Position numbers and translations under genes: made by a program. Shown piece by piece: positions 25,260-32,354 of a stretch of 64,000 nucleotides of DNA. Source of the DNA: Streptomyces mobaraensis (GTDB lineage Bacteria > Actinomycetota > Actinomycetes > Streptomycetales > Streptomycetaceae); the NCBI RefSeq assembly GCF_020099395.1, contig NZ_CP083590.1, positions 1,302,001 through 1,366,000 on the forward strand, written 5' to 3'. The notes under the pieces were generated by a model. The model was not told the origin of the DNA and did not search any database. It saw only the letters and a program-made list of their open reading frames with translations. How positions within the stretch are numbered: position 1 is the first letter of the stretch; each line of letters starts with the position of its first letter.

Positions 25260-26366
25260 GACGTACCGGCCCGCGTAACGGGACACATGCACCGGGCCGG
25301 GACCCGGCCCCGGACCGGGTGGCGGCCCGGGCCGGTCGAGCAGCGCGGTGACGGCGTCGATCCCCTGATCGGAGTTGGTGAGCACGACGACGGCGGTCCG
25401 GGTGGCGGGGTCGGCGGCGATCAGGCCGGACTGGCCGGGGTTGGCGCCGCCGACGCGCACGCTGGACTGAACGGCGTTGGCCCAGATCATCCAGCCGAAT
25501 CCGGCCCCGAGCATGGTCGCCACGCCCCCGGGGGCCGGTATGTGCAGCGTGCGCATGACCTCCGTGCCGGGTCTGCGCATCTGCGCCAGGGTGAAGCGGC
25601 CGAGGTCGGCCGCGGTGGACACCAGGGTGCCGCCGGCCGGGTCGAGGCCGCGCGTGCACATCGGGTGGTCGATCCGCCGGGGCAGCACGGCCGGTTCGCC
25701 GTCGCCGCCGCGGACCACATGACCGCGGACGGTGCCCCGGTCGTGTTCGGCGTCCACGCCGGTGACGAAGCCCGTCTCGCGCATGCTCGCCGCGTCGAGG
25801 ACCTTCTCGTGGAGCGCCTCCCGCCACGTCCGCCCCAGCAGGACCTCGACCAGCCGGCCCGCGAGGACGACACCGCCGTTGCAGTAGGAGAAGGCCGCGC
25901 CCGGCGGGAACAGCGAGCCCGCGCCGCGCAGTACCTCCACGTAGCGCGCGATGGCGTCGTCGTCGTTCCCGGTGTCGACGAAGATGTCGCCGGCGTCCAA
26001 CCCCGAGGAGTGCGACAGCAGATGACGGACGAGGACGCCGTCCCAGGGCCCGGGGACGAACCGGGCCAGGGGGTCGTCCAGACCGACCAGGCCGTCGAGG
26101 ACACAGCGCATCACCAGGTCGGCCGTGAGCAGCTTGGTGATGGAGCCGACCCGGAACCTGGTGCCGGTGGTCATCGGCTCGCCGGTCTCCGCGTCGGCCA
26201 GGCCCGCCGCCCCCACGTTCACCGTGCCGCCGGTGACACCCGCGACCTGCACGCCGACGACCGACGGCAGTGCCGCAAGCCGTTCGGCCGTCGCCCGCGG
26301 GTCGGCGGCCAGGGTTCCGATGGGGTCGAGCGCGAGACCGTCGAGGGCGTTCGGCACAGGTTCCAT
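25050..26366 (-). CDS. Serine hydrolase (class C beta-lactamase/esterase family)
   Basis: A 438-residue enzyme with the serine beta-lactamase fold. The catalytic SxxK is in RVGSITKLL near residue 80, and the Tyr motif YxN is SYCNGG near residue 155. LLSHSSGLD and GVVLAGRLVEVL support class C/EstB-like enzymes. A C-terminal lipocalin-like domain begins after a PGPGPGPG linker (VSRYAGRYVSQAAVVDITP). There is no signal peptide, so it is probably cytoplasmic and an esterase or D-aminopeptidase rather than an antibiotic-hydrolysing enzyme. The ATG at 26366 is chosen. Its 3' end overlaps the small DUF6255-like gene on the other strand by 210 bp. Confidence 0.87.
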   Translation of the reverse strand: MEPVPNALDGLALDPIGTLAADPRATAERLAALPSVVGVQVAGVTGGTVNVGAAGLADAETGEPMTTGTRFRVGSITKLLTADLVMRCVLDGLVGLDDPLARFVPGPWDGVLVRHLLSHSSGLDAGDIFVDTGNDDDAIARYVEVLRGAGSLFPPGAAFSYCNGGVVLAGRLVEVLLGRTWREALHEKVLDAASMRETGFVTGVDAEHDRGTVRGHVVRGGDGEPAVLPRRIDHPMCTRGLDPAGGTLVSTAADLGRFTLAQMRRPGTEVMRTLHIPAPGGVATMLGAGFGWMIWANAVQSSVRVGGANPGQSGLIAADPATRTAVVVLTNSDQGIDAVTALLDRPGPPPGPGPGPGPVHVSRYAGRYVSQAAVVDITPTGDGLLARIEGHPALPLAPRDRRTFDSPGGPVAFLGFDDQGTPDSLRFRMRVMRRDDST

Positions 26367-26429
26367 CACACACTTCCCAACGTCAGGAGGATGAGGACAG
26401 CCGTCGGGAGGGCCCGCCACCCTCGGTGA

Positions 26430-27191
26430 TCACGCTTCGGGGGCGAGGCCCAGATGCTCTTCCAGGCGTGCGATGCGCCGGTGCAGCGGTTCGAGCTCGG
26501 CACGCACGGTCGCGCCGAGTCCGTCCTCCGCGTCGGCGGGCTTTCCCGGCCGGCCCTGCCCGTCTTCGGCCCGCTGGTGGACGTAGCCCGCGAGCGCGGC
26601 GGTGACGGCTCGGCGGACGAGCTTGGGATCGGCTCCCAGCGCCCGCAGTACCTGTCCGGCGATGCCGTCGGGTTCGGCGGCGAGGCCGAGCAACAGGTGT
26701 TCGCAGCCGATGTAGTTGTGGCCGAGGGCGGCCGCCTCGTTGACCGCCAGTTCCAGGGCGGCGGCCGCGGGTCCGTCGGGCCGTCGCGGATCGCCGTCGG
26801 GCAGGGCGGTCACCTGCCGTCCGGGCCGGCGGCGGGCCAGTTCCCCTCCGACCCGTTCCGGCTCGATCTCCATCGCGCGCAGCACGTGCACGGCCAGGTT
26901 GGTGCCCTCGTCCAGCATCGCGCCCAGCAGGTGGTGGGTGGCCGTCCTCGGGGCGCCGGCGTCCCGTGCCCGTTCCACCGCCAGTCCGAGCACGGTGCGC
27001 GCCCGCGCGGTGAAGTGCGCCAGCGCCCCGGCCGGTGCGTCGCCGGCATCGGCCAGGATCACCTCCCGGACGGCGGTCACCCGGCGTACGGCCTGCTCCA
27101 GAGCCCGTTGGCACACCGCCGACACCGGGACGCCGGTCCTCTTGACCGCCTCGGCCAGATCATCGGGCAGATAGACGTTGACCTTTGGCAT
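26430..27191 (-). CDS. Ribbon-helix-helix + Clp N-domain protein (possible autoregulator)
   Basis: A 253-residue fusion. Residues 1-40 are a ribbon-helix-helix (PKVNVYLPDDLAEAVKRTG, VSAVCQRALEQAVR). Residues 55-200 carry two Clp-N repeats (AVERARDAGAPRTATHHLLGAM, and ALGHNYIGCEHLLLGLA), the substrate/adaptor-binding fold of ClpA/ClpC, without any AAA+ domain. The C-terminus is a short coiled coil. The ATG at 27191 is preceded by a perfect CCCC/GGGG palindrome that the RHH domain probably binds. Role unknown: possibly a regulator tied to proteolysis or an antitoxin-like protein. Confidence 0.83.
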   Translation of the reverse strand: MPKVNVYLPDDLAEAVKRTGVPVSAVCQRALEQAVRRVTAVREVILADAGDAPAGALAHFTARARTVLGLAVERARDAGAPRTATHHLLGAMLDEGTNLAVHVLRAMEIEPERVGGELARRRPGRQVTALPDGDPRRPDGPAAAALELAVNEAAALGHNYIGCEHLLLGLAAEPDGIAGQVLRALGADPKLVRRAVTAALAGYVHQRAEDGQGRPGKPADAEDGLGATVRAELEPLHRRIARLEEHLGLAPEA

Positions 27192-27200
27192 ACCCCCCAC

Positions 27201-27221
27201 CATAACCCCATAGGGGTTATG
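27201..27221 (-). promoter_or_regulatory. Palindromic operator at RHH-ClpN gene start
   Basis: CATAACCCC-ATA-GGGGTTATG, a perfect 9-bp-arm palindrome, lies 10 bp upstream of the ATG, where a bound RHH protein would block initiation. Two ATAACCCC half-sites fit an RHH dimer pair. Confidence 0.75.
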
Positions 27222-27344
27222 GGTCGAGGGCCGCGCCGCACCTTGGCTCGCCAACTGCCTTGTACTAGCCGGAGCTTGGCCTGCCGTGGGTCGTCGCCCG
27301 CACCGCGTGCGGGACAGGCCCCTCCCCGCTGCTGGGACCGAGCG

Positions 27345-27400
27345 CCGCCCCGACCGTGACGGCAAACCGACGATGGCCGGTCCCGTCGCGGTCGGGGCGG
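27345..27400 (-). terminator. Long-loop hairpin after alpha/beta hydrolase gene
   Basis: CCGCCCCGACCG and its exact complement (12 bp) flank a 32-nt loop just downstream of the hydrolase stop. The long loop makes the terminator call tentative. Confidence 0.4.
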
Positions 27401-27446
27401 TCGTGCCGCTGCCGGCCGCCGCCGTCACGGAGGGGCCGGGCCGCGG

Positions 27447-28187
27447 CTAGCGCAGGTGCCGGGCGAAGAACCGGGCCGCTTCGTCCCCCGCGAACCGCGG
27501 GACGCCGGTATGTCCGCCCATATTGGCGTGCAGCGTCTTCTCCTCGGAGCCGAACGCGTCGAAGAGGTCCAGGGCCGCCTGCCGGTCGTTGCCTTCGTCG
27601 TCCCACTGCAGCAGGACGTGCAGAGGAATGGTGACGTGGCGGGCCTCCTCGAAGATGGCCCGAGGGACGAAGCTCCCGGCGAACAGAACAGCGGCCGAGA
27701 TACGCGGCTCGACCACCGCCAGCCGGGTCCCGATGGAGATCACTCCCCCCGAGTAGCCGACAGGGCCGCTGACTTCGGGCAGTGACAAGAGGGCGTCCAG
27801 GGTGGTTCGCCATTCCGGGACCGCCCGGTCGACCAGGGGGAGGATGACGGCGTCGATGACGTCGTCACCGACCGGCTCGCCGGCCTCCACGGCCCGGCGC
27901 ATGGCGGCGCGGGCCTGTTCGGCGGCGGGCCAACGGGGCCGGTCGCCGCTTCCGGGCAGTTCGATGGTGGCCGTGGCGAAGCCGTCCACCGCGGAGTGCC
28001 TGGCCCGGGCCACCAGCCGGGGGTACGCCTTGCGCAGTCCGAGGGGAGGGGGGCCGAGCAGGATCAGCGGCACCGGTGCGGATGCCGATGCGGATGCGGG
28101 CGTCCACAGGATGCCGGGGATCTCGCCGAGGGTGAACTCGCGCTCAAGGAGGCCGTCGTCGAGGCGTCGTTCAGAAGTGAAATGCAC
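27447..28187 (-). CDS. Alpha/beta hydrolase (dienelactone-hydrolase-like)
   Basis: A 246-residue alpha/beta hydrolase. VPLILLGPPPLG carries the strand before the oxyanion region, GPVGYSGGVISIGTRLA the nucleophile elbow (G-Y-S-G-G), HVLLQWDDEGNDRQAALDLF the catalytic Asp, and NMGGHTGVP the catalytic His. Substrate unknown; it is likely an esterase. The GTG at 28187 follows AAAGG at good spacing. A 16-codon ORF with a very strong ribosome-binding site ends 47 bp upstream and may be a leader. Confidence 0.84.
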   Translation of the reverse strand: MHFTSERRLDDGLLEREFTLGEIPGILWTPASASASAPVPLILLGPPPLGLRKAYPRLVARARHSAVDGFATATIELPGSGDRPRWPAAEQARAAMRRAVEAGEPVGDDVIDAVILPLVDRAVPEWRTTLDALLSLPEVSGPVGYSGGVISIGTRLAVVEPRISAAVLFAGSFVPRAIFEEARHVTIPLHVLLQWDDEGNDRQAALDLFDAFGSEEKTLHANMGGHTGVPRFAGDEAARFFARHLR

Positions 28188-28234
28188 GGTCGTGCCTTTC
28201 GGGAGTGCACGGAACGGCGCTCCCGGGCGACGAC

Positions 28235-28285
28235 CTATCGCCCGACCGTGACTCCGGAGGAGAGCACCCACGTCGATACGTTCAC
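28235..28285 (-). CDS. Micro-ORF with strong Shine-Dalgarno
   Basis: GTG-initiated 16-residue ORF (MNVSTWVLSSGVTVGR) preceded by AAGGAGGTG at 6-nt spacing, one of the best ribosome-binding sites in the window. A second micro-ORF, MPVRLIKD at 28347-28373, with GGAGGAAGGGG, lies just upstream on the same strand. They may be leader peptides for the alpha/beta hydrolase, or short peptides belonging to the adjacent oxygenase/glycosyltransferase locus. I do not recognise the sequence. Confidence 0.4.
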   Translation of the reverse strand: MNVSTWVLSSGVTVGR

Positions 28286-28494
28286 GGGTACCACCTCCTT
28301 GATGTCCAGCACGGCTTCCGGAAGGTTAGCAGAGCCAGCGTGATGATCAGTCTTTGATGAGACGAACGGGCATCGCACCCCTTCCTCCAACAGGAGCCCC
28401 TGCCGCGTTCGCCCGCCCGGATGGCACGGCCGGGCGCCCGTTTCGTCCTGTACGCCCCGTGGTACCCCTGCCGCAAACATGCGGAGGTGCGGGG

Positions 28495-29259
28495 ATGACC
28501 GAGAGCGTGGACGTGGCCGAGAACCTGGGCGCGAACGAGAACCTGGGCGCGGCCGAGAGCGTGACCGAGGCGGAGCCCGGGAGCACGCCGCGACGGACCG
28601 CCTCGACGGCGGTGACGCTGGCGACGCAGATCTGCCGGTTCGACGACGTCCTGGGCGCGGCGGCGGCCGACCGGCTGCTGGAGGAGGGGTGCCACGCGCT
28701 GATGGACGAGGTGAGGGGGCGGGGCGCGGGGGCGGACGTGATGGTTCCGCCGACGTGGCGGTGCGCGGACCAGGCCGCCCGGTTCCCGTCGCTCACCGCC
28801 GTGGTGACGCGGCTGGCGCCGATGGTGATGACGATGCTGGGGGTGCCGGTGGTGGATCCCCGGGTGTCGTTCGGGTTCACGATGCACAACGAACTGCCGC
28901 CCGACGCACGGCGGCAGGACCCGCCCGTACGCGACAGCGCGGGCCCGGGGCCGGGCTCGGACCCTGGCCCGGCCCCGGGCCCGGACCCGGGTAATCCGCA
29001 CCGCATCTCGTTCATCTACCACCTGCACCGCAGGCCACGCGGGTTCACCGGCGGCCAGACGCGGATCTACGACACGACCGTCCGCGAGGGGCACCCGGGC
29101 ATCGCGGAGTCGTTCCGGGACGTGCAGCCGGACCACGACTCGCTCGTCTTCTTCCCGTCCGACGCCTGGTACCAGGTGCGTCCGGTCGCCTCGCCGTCGG
29201 CGAAGCTGCTCGACAGCCGGTTCGCCTTCCACGGCCGGCTCCACTCCGGTCCCCGGTGA
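28495..29259 (+). CDS. 2OG-Fe(II) oxygenase (prolyl-4-hydroxylase-like), degenerate ligands
   Basis: A 254-residue protein with the jelly-roll landmarks of bacterial P4H-like oxygenases: HRISFIYHLHRRPRGFTGGQTRIYD, then DHDSLVFFPSDAWYQVRPV and DSRFAFHGRLH (Arg for 2-oxoglutarate). The expected HxD is replaced by a Pro/Gly-rich insertion (residues 140-165), and the distal His, normally W/Y-H-E-V, is Tyr in AWYQVRPV. Iron binding is thus doubtful. The ATG at 28495 has GGAGGTG. It is 16 bp upstream of a two-domain glycosyltransferase, so they are probably one transcript. Confidence 0.75.
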   Translation: MTESVDVAENLGANENLGAAESVTEAEPGSTPRRTASTAVTLATQICRFDDVLGAAAADRLLEEGCHALMDEVRGRGAGADVMVPPTWRCADQAARFPSLTAVVTRLAPMVMTMLGVPVVDPRVSFGFTMHNELPPDARRQDPPVRDSAGPGPGSDPGPAPGPDPGNPHRISFIYHLHRRPRGFTGGQTRIYDTTVREGHPGIAESFRDVQPDHDSLVFFPSDAWYQVRPVASPSAKLLDSRFAFHGRLHSGPR

Positions 29260-29275
29260 GCGGGGAGACCGGCTC

Positions 29276-30694
29276 ATGACCGCCGCGACACCCGCGCGTC
29301 TGACCGTCGGCACAGCCGTCCACGACGACTGCGACGGCGCGTACTTCACGCTCCTCTCCCTCCGCCTCCACCACTCCGAGGCCGCCGAACGCGTCGACCT
29401 GCTCGTCGTGGACGGCGATCCGGACGGTCCGGGCGGCGCGGGGCTGCGGGCACTGGCGGACACCGTCCCGGGCCTGCGCCGCGTACCCGCCGGGCACCTG
29501 CGCGGCAGCGCACTGCGGGATCTCGTCGTCCGCGAGGCCCGGACGGAGTGGGTGCTCGCGGTGGACCCGGGCGTCCTGCTCGCGCCGGGTGCCCTCGCCG
29601 GCCTCCTCGCCTACGCGGACGAGCACCCGCACTCCCCCGACCTGCTGCACGGGCCGCTGCTCGGGGACGATCTGCACGACGTACGGACCCACCTCGACCC
29701 GGTGTTCGACGGCGCGTCGTTCGGCACGCCGGGGTGCGATCCGCGCGGGACGGATCCGGCGGCGCCGCCGTTCGAGATCGGCATGCAGGATCTCGGGCTG
29801 TTCGCCTGCCGTACGGACGTCTGGCCGGGGCTCAATCCCCGGCTGCGGGGGGCGGGGGCGGAAGTGGGGTCGCTGCACAAGCGGTTCCGGGCGGCGGGGG
29901 CGCGGGCGCTGTGCCTGCCGTTCCTGGGCTGGACGCGGCGGTCCGCCCGGCCGCCCGGCACGGCCGTTCCCGTGGAGACCGCCGACCGCTGCCGCGATCA
30001 CCTCCTCGCGTGGGAGGAGGCGGGCCTGGCCGTCGAGCCCGTCGTCGACCACTACCGCGAGGCGTGCGGTGACGTCGTCGACGGCTGGGTGGCCGAGCAC
30101 GCCGCCGAACGCGGGCACCCGCTGGACGAGTTCGACGCGCTGGTGTGCGTCAACGCCGACGCCGACGTGCACCGCTGGGTGGCCGCCCACCGCCGCTTCC
30201 GGCGGCTGGGCATCGCCGGGCGCGTACGCCGCCTCCCGGCGCCCGTCGTCCCCGGCGAACCGGCGGCCGGGCACGCCCTCGCGCACCGGGCGGCCGTCGC
30301 CGAGGCGCGGCAGCGGGGGCTGCGGCACGTGCTGGTCTTCGAGGACGACGTCGTCTTCTGCCACGACGCGACGAGCGTGCTCCGGGCGCACGTCGCGGAG
30401 CTGGCCGACCGGCGGTGGACCGTCTGCCGGTTCGGCGGCGCGGCGGTCGCGTACCACGCGCGCGTCTTCGGCCGGCTGCTGGACGAACTCCCGGAGGGGG
30501 AGGCGGAGATGCGCGCCTGGGTCGGTGGGCAGGGGGGTCTGGAGCGGTTCTGTTCCCGGCACTTCGCCGACACGCTCGTCCGGGTGTCCCCTGCGGTGAC
30601 GTCACGCGAACTGGCGGACCTGGAAGCCGGGGCGTATCGGGAAGCCGGGGCGTATCGGGGAGCCGACACGCACCGGGGGGCCGGCCTGCGGTGA
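29276..30694 (+). CDS. Two-domain glycosyltransferase (GT2-like + GT25-like)
   Basis: A 472-residue protein. Residues 8-245 are a GT-A domain (VGTAVHDDCDGAYFTLLSLRL, EWVLAVDPGVLL, PFEIGMQDLGLFACR) of the GT2 type seen beside phage and surface-glycan genes. Residues 285-430 are GT25-like (FDALVCVNADADVHRWVAAH, then VLVFEDDVVF with the EDD metal motif, and GGAAVAYHARVFGRLL), as in collagen galactosyltransferases. The C-terminus has an in-frame repeat (EAGAYREAGAYRGAD). Together with the upstream hydroxylase-like gene the set recalls the domains of animal lysyl hydroxylase/glucosyltransferase (PLOD), split over two genes. Acceptor unknown. Confidence 0.78.
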   Translation: MTAATPARLTVGTAVHDDCDGAYFTLLSLRLHHSEAAERVDLLVVDGDPDGPGGAGLRALADTVPGLRRVPAGHLRGSALRDLVVREARTEWVLAVDPGVLLAPGALAGLLAYADEHPHSPDLLHGPLLGDDLHDVRTHLDPVFDGASFGTPGCDPRGTDPAAPPFEIGMQDLGLFACRTDVWPGLNPRLRGAGAEVGSLHKRFRAAGARALCLPFLGWTRRSARPPGTAVPVETADRCRDHLLAWEEAGLAVEPVVDHYREACGDVVDGWVAEHAAERGHPLDEFDALVCVNADADVHRWVAAHRRFRRLGIAGRVRRLPAPVVPGEPAAGHALAHRAAVAEARQRGLRHVLVFEDDVVFCHDATSVLRAHVAELADRRWTVCRFGGAAVAYHARVFGRLLDELPEGEAEMRAWVGGQGGLERFCSRHFADTLVRVSPAVTSRELADLEAGAYREAGAYRGADTHRGAGLR

Positions 30695-30726
30695 GGCGGC
30701 TGAGTGCCGTCGTCGCAGGGGATGGC

Positions 30727-30832
30727 CCGGCGCGTCTTCAGGAGCGAGCCGACGCACCGGACCACCTCGTGTTCTGTCGACGACGCCTACCAGATCCAAC
30801 GTTGCGTCGGCTTGCTCCTGAAGACGCGCCGG
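30727..30832. repeat. 33-bp inverted repeat spanning peptide gene
   Basis: Arms at 30727-30759 and 30800-30832 match at 31 of 33 positions, with a 40-nt loop. The right arm (minus strand) is the first two thirds of the 19-codon peptide gene. The left arm (plus strand) reads MARRVFRSEPTHR in an ATG-started frame at 30722. It lies between convergent genes and may act as a bidirectional terminator, or be an inverted duplication of a peptide gene. Confidence 0.8.
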
Positions 30833-30846
30833 ATGGCTGCGATCAT
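30787..30846 (-). CDS. Candidate RiPP precursor peptide (19 aa, C-terminal RWIW)
   Basis: ATG at 30846, stop TAG at 30787; product MIAAIRRVFRSKPTQRWIW. The ribosome-binding site is AAGGAGGTGA (30853-30862), the full complement of the 16S tail, with 6-nt spacing, so translation is very likely. It follows a P450 gene on the same strand by 74 bp. A basic leader followed by an aromatic C-terminus right at the stop, next to a lone P450, is the layout of P450-crosslinked RiPPs, in which Trp/Tyr side chains are joined. The likely core is the last four to six residues; the product is not known. An inverted relative lies in the other arm of the hairpin. Confidence 0.65.
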   Translation of the reverse strand: MIAAIRRVFRSKPTQRWIW

Positions 30847-30887
30847 GGCCGTTCACCTCCTTTCCCTTCCCTCTCGCCCTTTTCCTT

Positions 30888-30936
30888 CCGATTCAGGACG
30901 CCGTGGTGGTCCTCCCGATTCAGGACGCCGTGGTGG
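30888..30936. repeat. 27-bp direct duplication over the P450 stop
   Basis: The 22-bp block gattcaggacgccgtggtgg (with two leading c) occurs at 30888-30909 and 30915-30936. The second copy includes the last P450 codons and the stop; the first is untranslated. It looks like a recent slippage duplication. Confidence 0.8.
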
Positions 30937-32083
30937 CACGGTGCAGGACGAAGGGCCGCGGCACGGCGGCGTCCGTCACCACCGGGTACGTCGCGCTCGC
31001 CGGGACGCTCAGGCGAGCCCCCGCGCCGAGACAGTCCAGCGCCGTGGCGACCATGCTGTGCGCGACCCCCGCGGCCGCACACGTGAACGGGCCCGCGCCG
31101 AACGGCAGATAGGGTCCGCAGCCGTCCGGCCGTGACCACCGCTCGGGGTCGAAGACCCTGGGCTCGGTCCAGCGGCGCTCGTCGTGGTGGAGCAGGTACG
31201 GGCTCACGGACAGGGCCGTTCCGGCGGGGAAGCGGACGCCGCCGATCTCCTGCGGGTACGGGACGCGGCGCGCGACCATCCACACCATCGGGCGGTAGCG
31301 GGCGGCCTCGCGCACGAGCGAGTCCGTCGGCCACGGCCAGGGCCGGGACGCGCCTCCCGGTCCGTGGAGGCAGGCCGGGCCGTAGAGAGACGCCAGCAGC
31401 AGCGACCAGGCCAGCGCGTACCCGACGTTGCGCACGACGGACTGGTGGATCACCCGGTACAGGTCGGCCACCGCCCGGTCGCCGAGGCCGTCGAGGCAGG
31501 CGAGCAGGACCGTGTCGAGGAGATCGCGCGGGCGTCGGGGAACGGTCTGCCGCCGCCGCTCGCGTACGTGGGCGTGCAACGCCCTGACCAGCCTGGCACG
31601 CAGCACCTCCGCCCGCGCCCGCTGCCGTACACGGGGCTGTCGGACGAGGACCCCGCCGTGCACGGCCCGGTGCATCAGCCGCCGCAGCGGAGGCGCGGCG
31701 TCCGGGTGCAGCAGCAGATCCGCCGTGCCGCGGAAGACCAGGTCGGGGCCGGTGACGGGCCACGGGCTGGCGGCGGCCAGCCGGGCCACGGCGTTCTCCA
31801 TGCCCGTACGGAAGGCCGGTTCGTACGCGCGCAGCGCCTCGCGGACCTCGCGGCCCACGGCGATCTGGGCCGACCGGGTCGGGAGAAGGTCACCGAAGAA
31901 AGGCGAGCGGCCGGTGTTGAAGACGGGGTCGTTGAGCACGCGGAGGGCCGGCTCGGTGTCGCGCACGCACCAGCCGCCCCACGGCAGCGGGAACACCGCC
32001 GCGTCGCTCCGGCGGGCCAGGTCTTCGAGGAACCCGTGCGGATCACGCGTGAACCGGCGCATACGCCCAACGCCGCCGCTCAT
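30920..32083 (-). CDS. Cytochrome P450, RiPP-crosslinking candidate
   Basis: A 387-residue P450. The heme motif PFGAGPFTCAAAGVA contains the Cys ligand near residue 343, and the K-helix ExxR is VREAARYRP near 263. The I-helix (SVVRNVGYALAWSLLLASL) lacks the usual acid-alcohol/AGxxT pair, as in some peptide-crosslinking P450s. SPYLLHHDERRW and PERW are conserved end-region motifs. There is no ferredoxin or reductase gene nearby. The ATG at 32083 overlaps the stop of a small upstream frame, with GGGGAGGTGG before it; a second ATG at 32062 is possible. The next gene on the strand is the 19-codon RWIW peptide, the presumed substrate. Confidence 0.88.
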   Translation of the reverse strand: MSGGVGRMRRFTRDPHGFLEDLARRSDAAVFPLPWGGWCVRDTEPALRVLNDPVFNTGRSPFFGDLLPTRSAQIAVGREVREALRAYEPAFRTGMENAVARLAAASPWPVTGPDLVFRGTADLLLHPDAAPPLRRLMHRAVHGGVLVRQPRVRQRARAEVLRARLVRALHAHVRERRRQTVPRRPRDLLDTVLLACLDGLGDRAVADLYRVIHQSVVRNVGYALAWSLLLASLYGPACLHGPGGASRPWPWPTDSLVREAARYRPMVWMVARRVPYPQEIGGVRFPAGTALSVSPYLLHHDERRWTEPRVFDPERWSRPDGCGPYLPFGAGPFTCAAAGVAHSMVATALDCLGAGARLSVPASATYPVVTDAAVPRPFVLHRATTAS

Positions 32084-32214
32084 CCGACCACCTCCCCATC
32101 AGGCCACCTCCCCATCGGGCCGCCTCGCCGCCGCGCGACTCGGCCGTGGGCCAACGCCTCGACCGTGAACAACAGCTCGGCGACGAACCGCTCGGCAATG
32201 AGCCCCTCAGCCAT
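32080..32214 (-). CDS. Possible small coupled gene before P450
   Basis: A 44-residue frame (AEGLIAERFVAELLFTVEAL, then Arg-rich VARRRGGPMGRWPDGEVVG) whose TGA overlaps the P450 ATG. The N-terminal half is an amphipathic helix. There is no good ribosome-binding site at 32214, and the frame extends upstream to 32301, so the start is uncertain. A doubled gatggggaggtgg stretch near the end also supplies the P450 ribosome-binding site. It may be a real small protein coupled to the P450, or chance. Confidence 0.35.
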   Translation of the reverse strand: MAEGLIAERFVAELLFTVEALAHGRVARRRGGPMGRWPDGEVVG

Positions 32215-32354
32215 GAAGCCGGCCCGGCCATGAACCGGCCACCAGGGCCCCCTCCCAGGGGAACAGACCCCGTCGAACATCGCATCCGCGGCCCGTCTCA
32301 CCCCACCGGTCTCACCCCCACCGGTCTCAGCTCACCGGTCCCAGCCCGCCGGCC

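Noticed and set aside
28282..28368. Minus-strand frame ending FRKPCWTSRRWYP, resembling the RWIW peptide end
   Set aside because: No ATG, GTG or TTG with a ribosome-binding site in that frame, so it cannot be supported as a second precursor.
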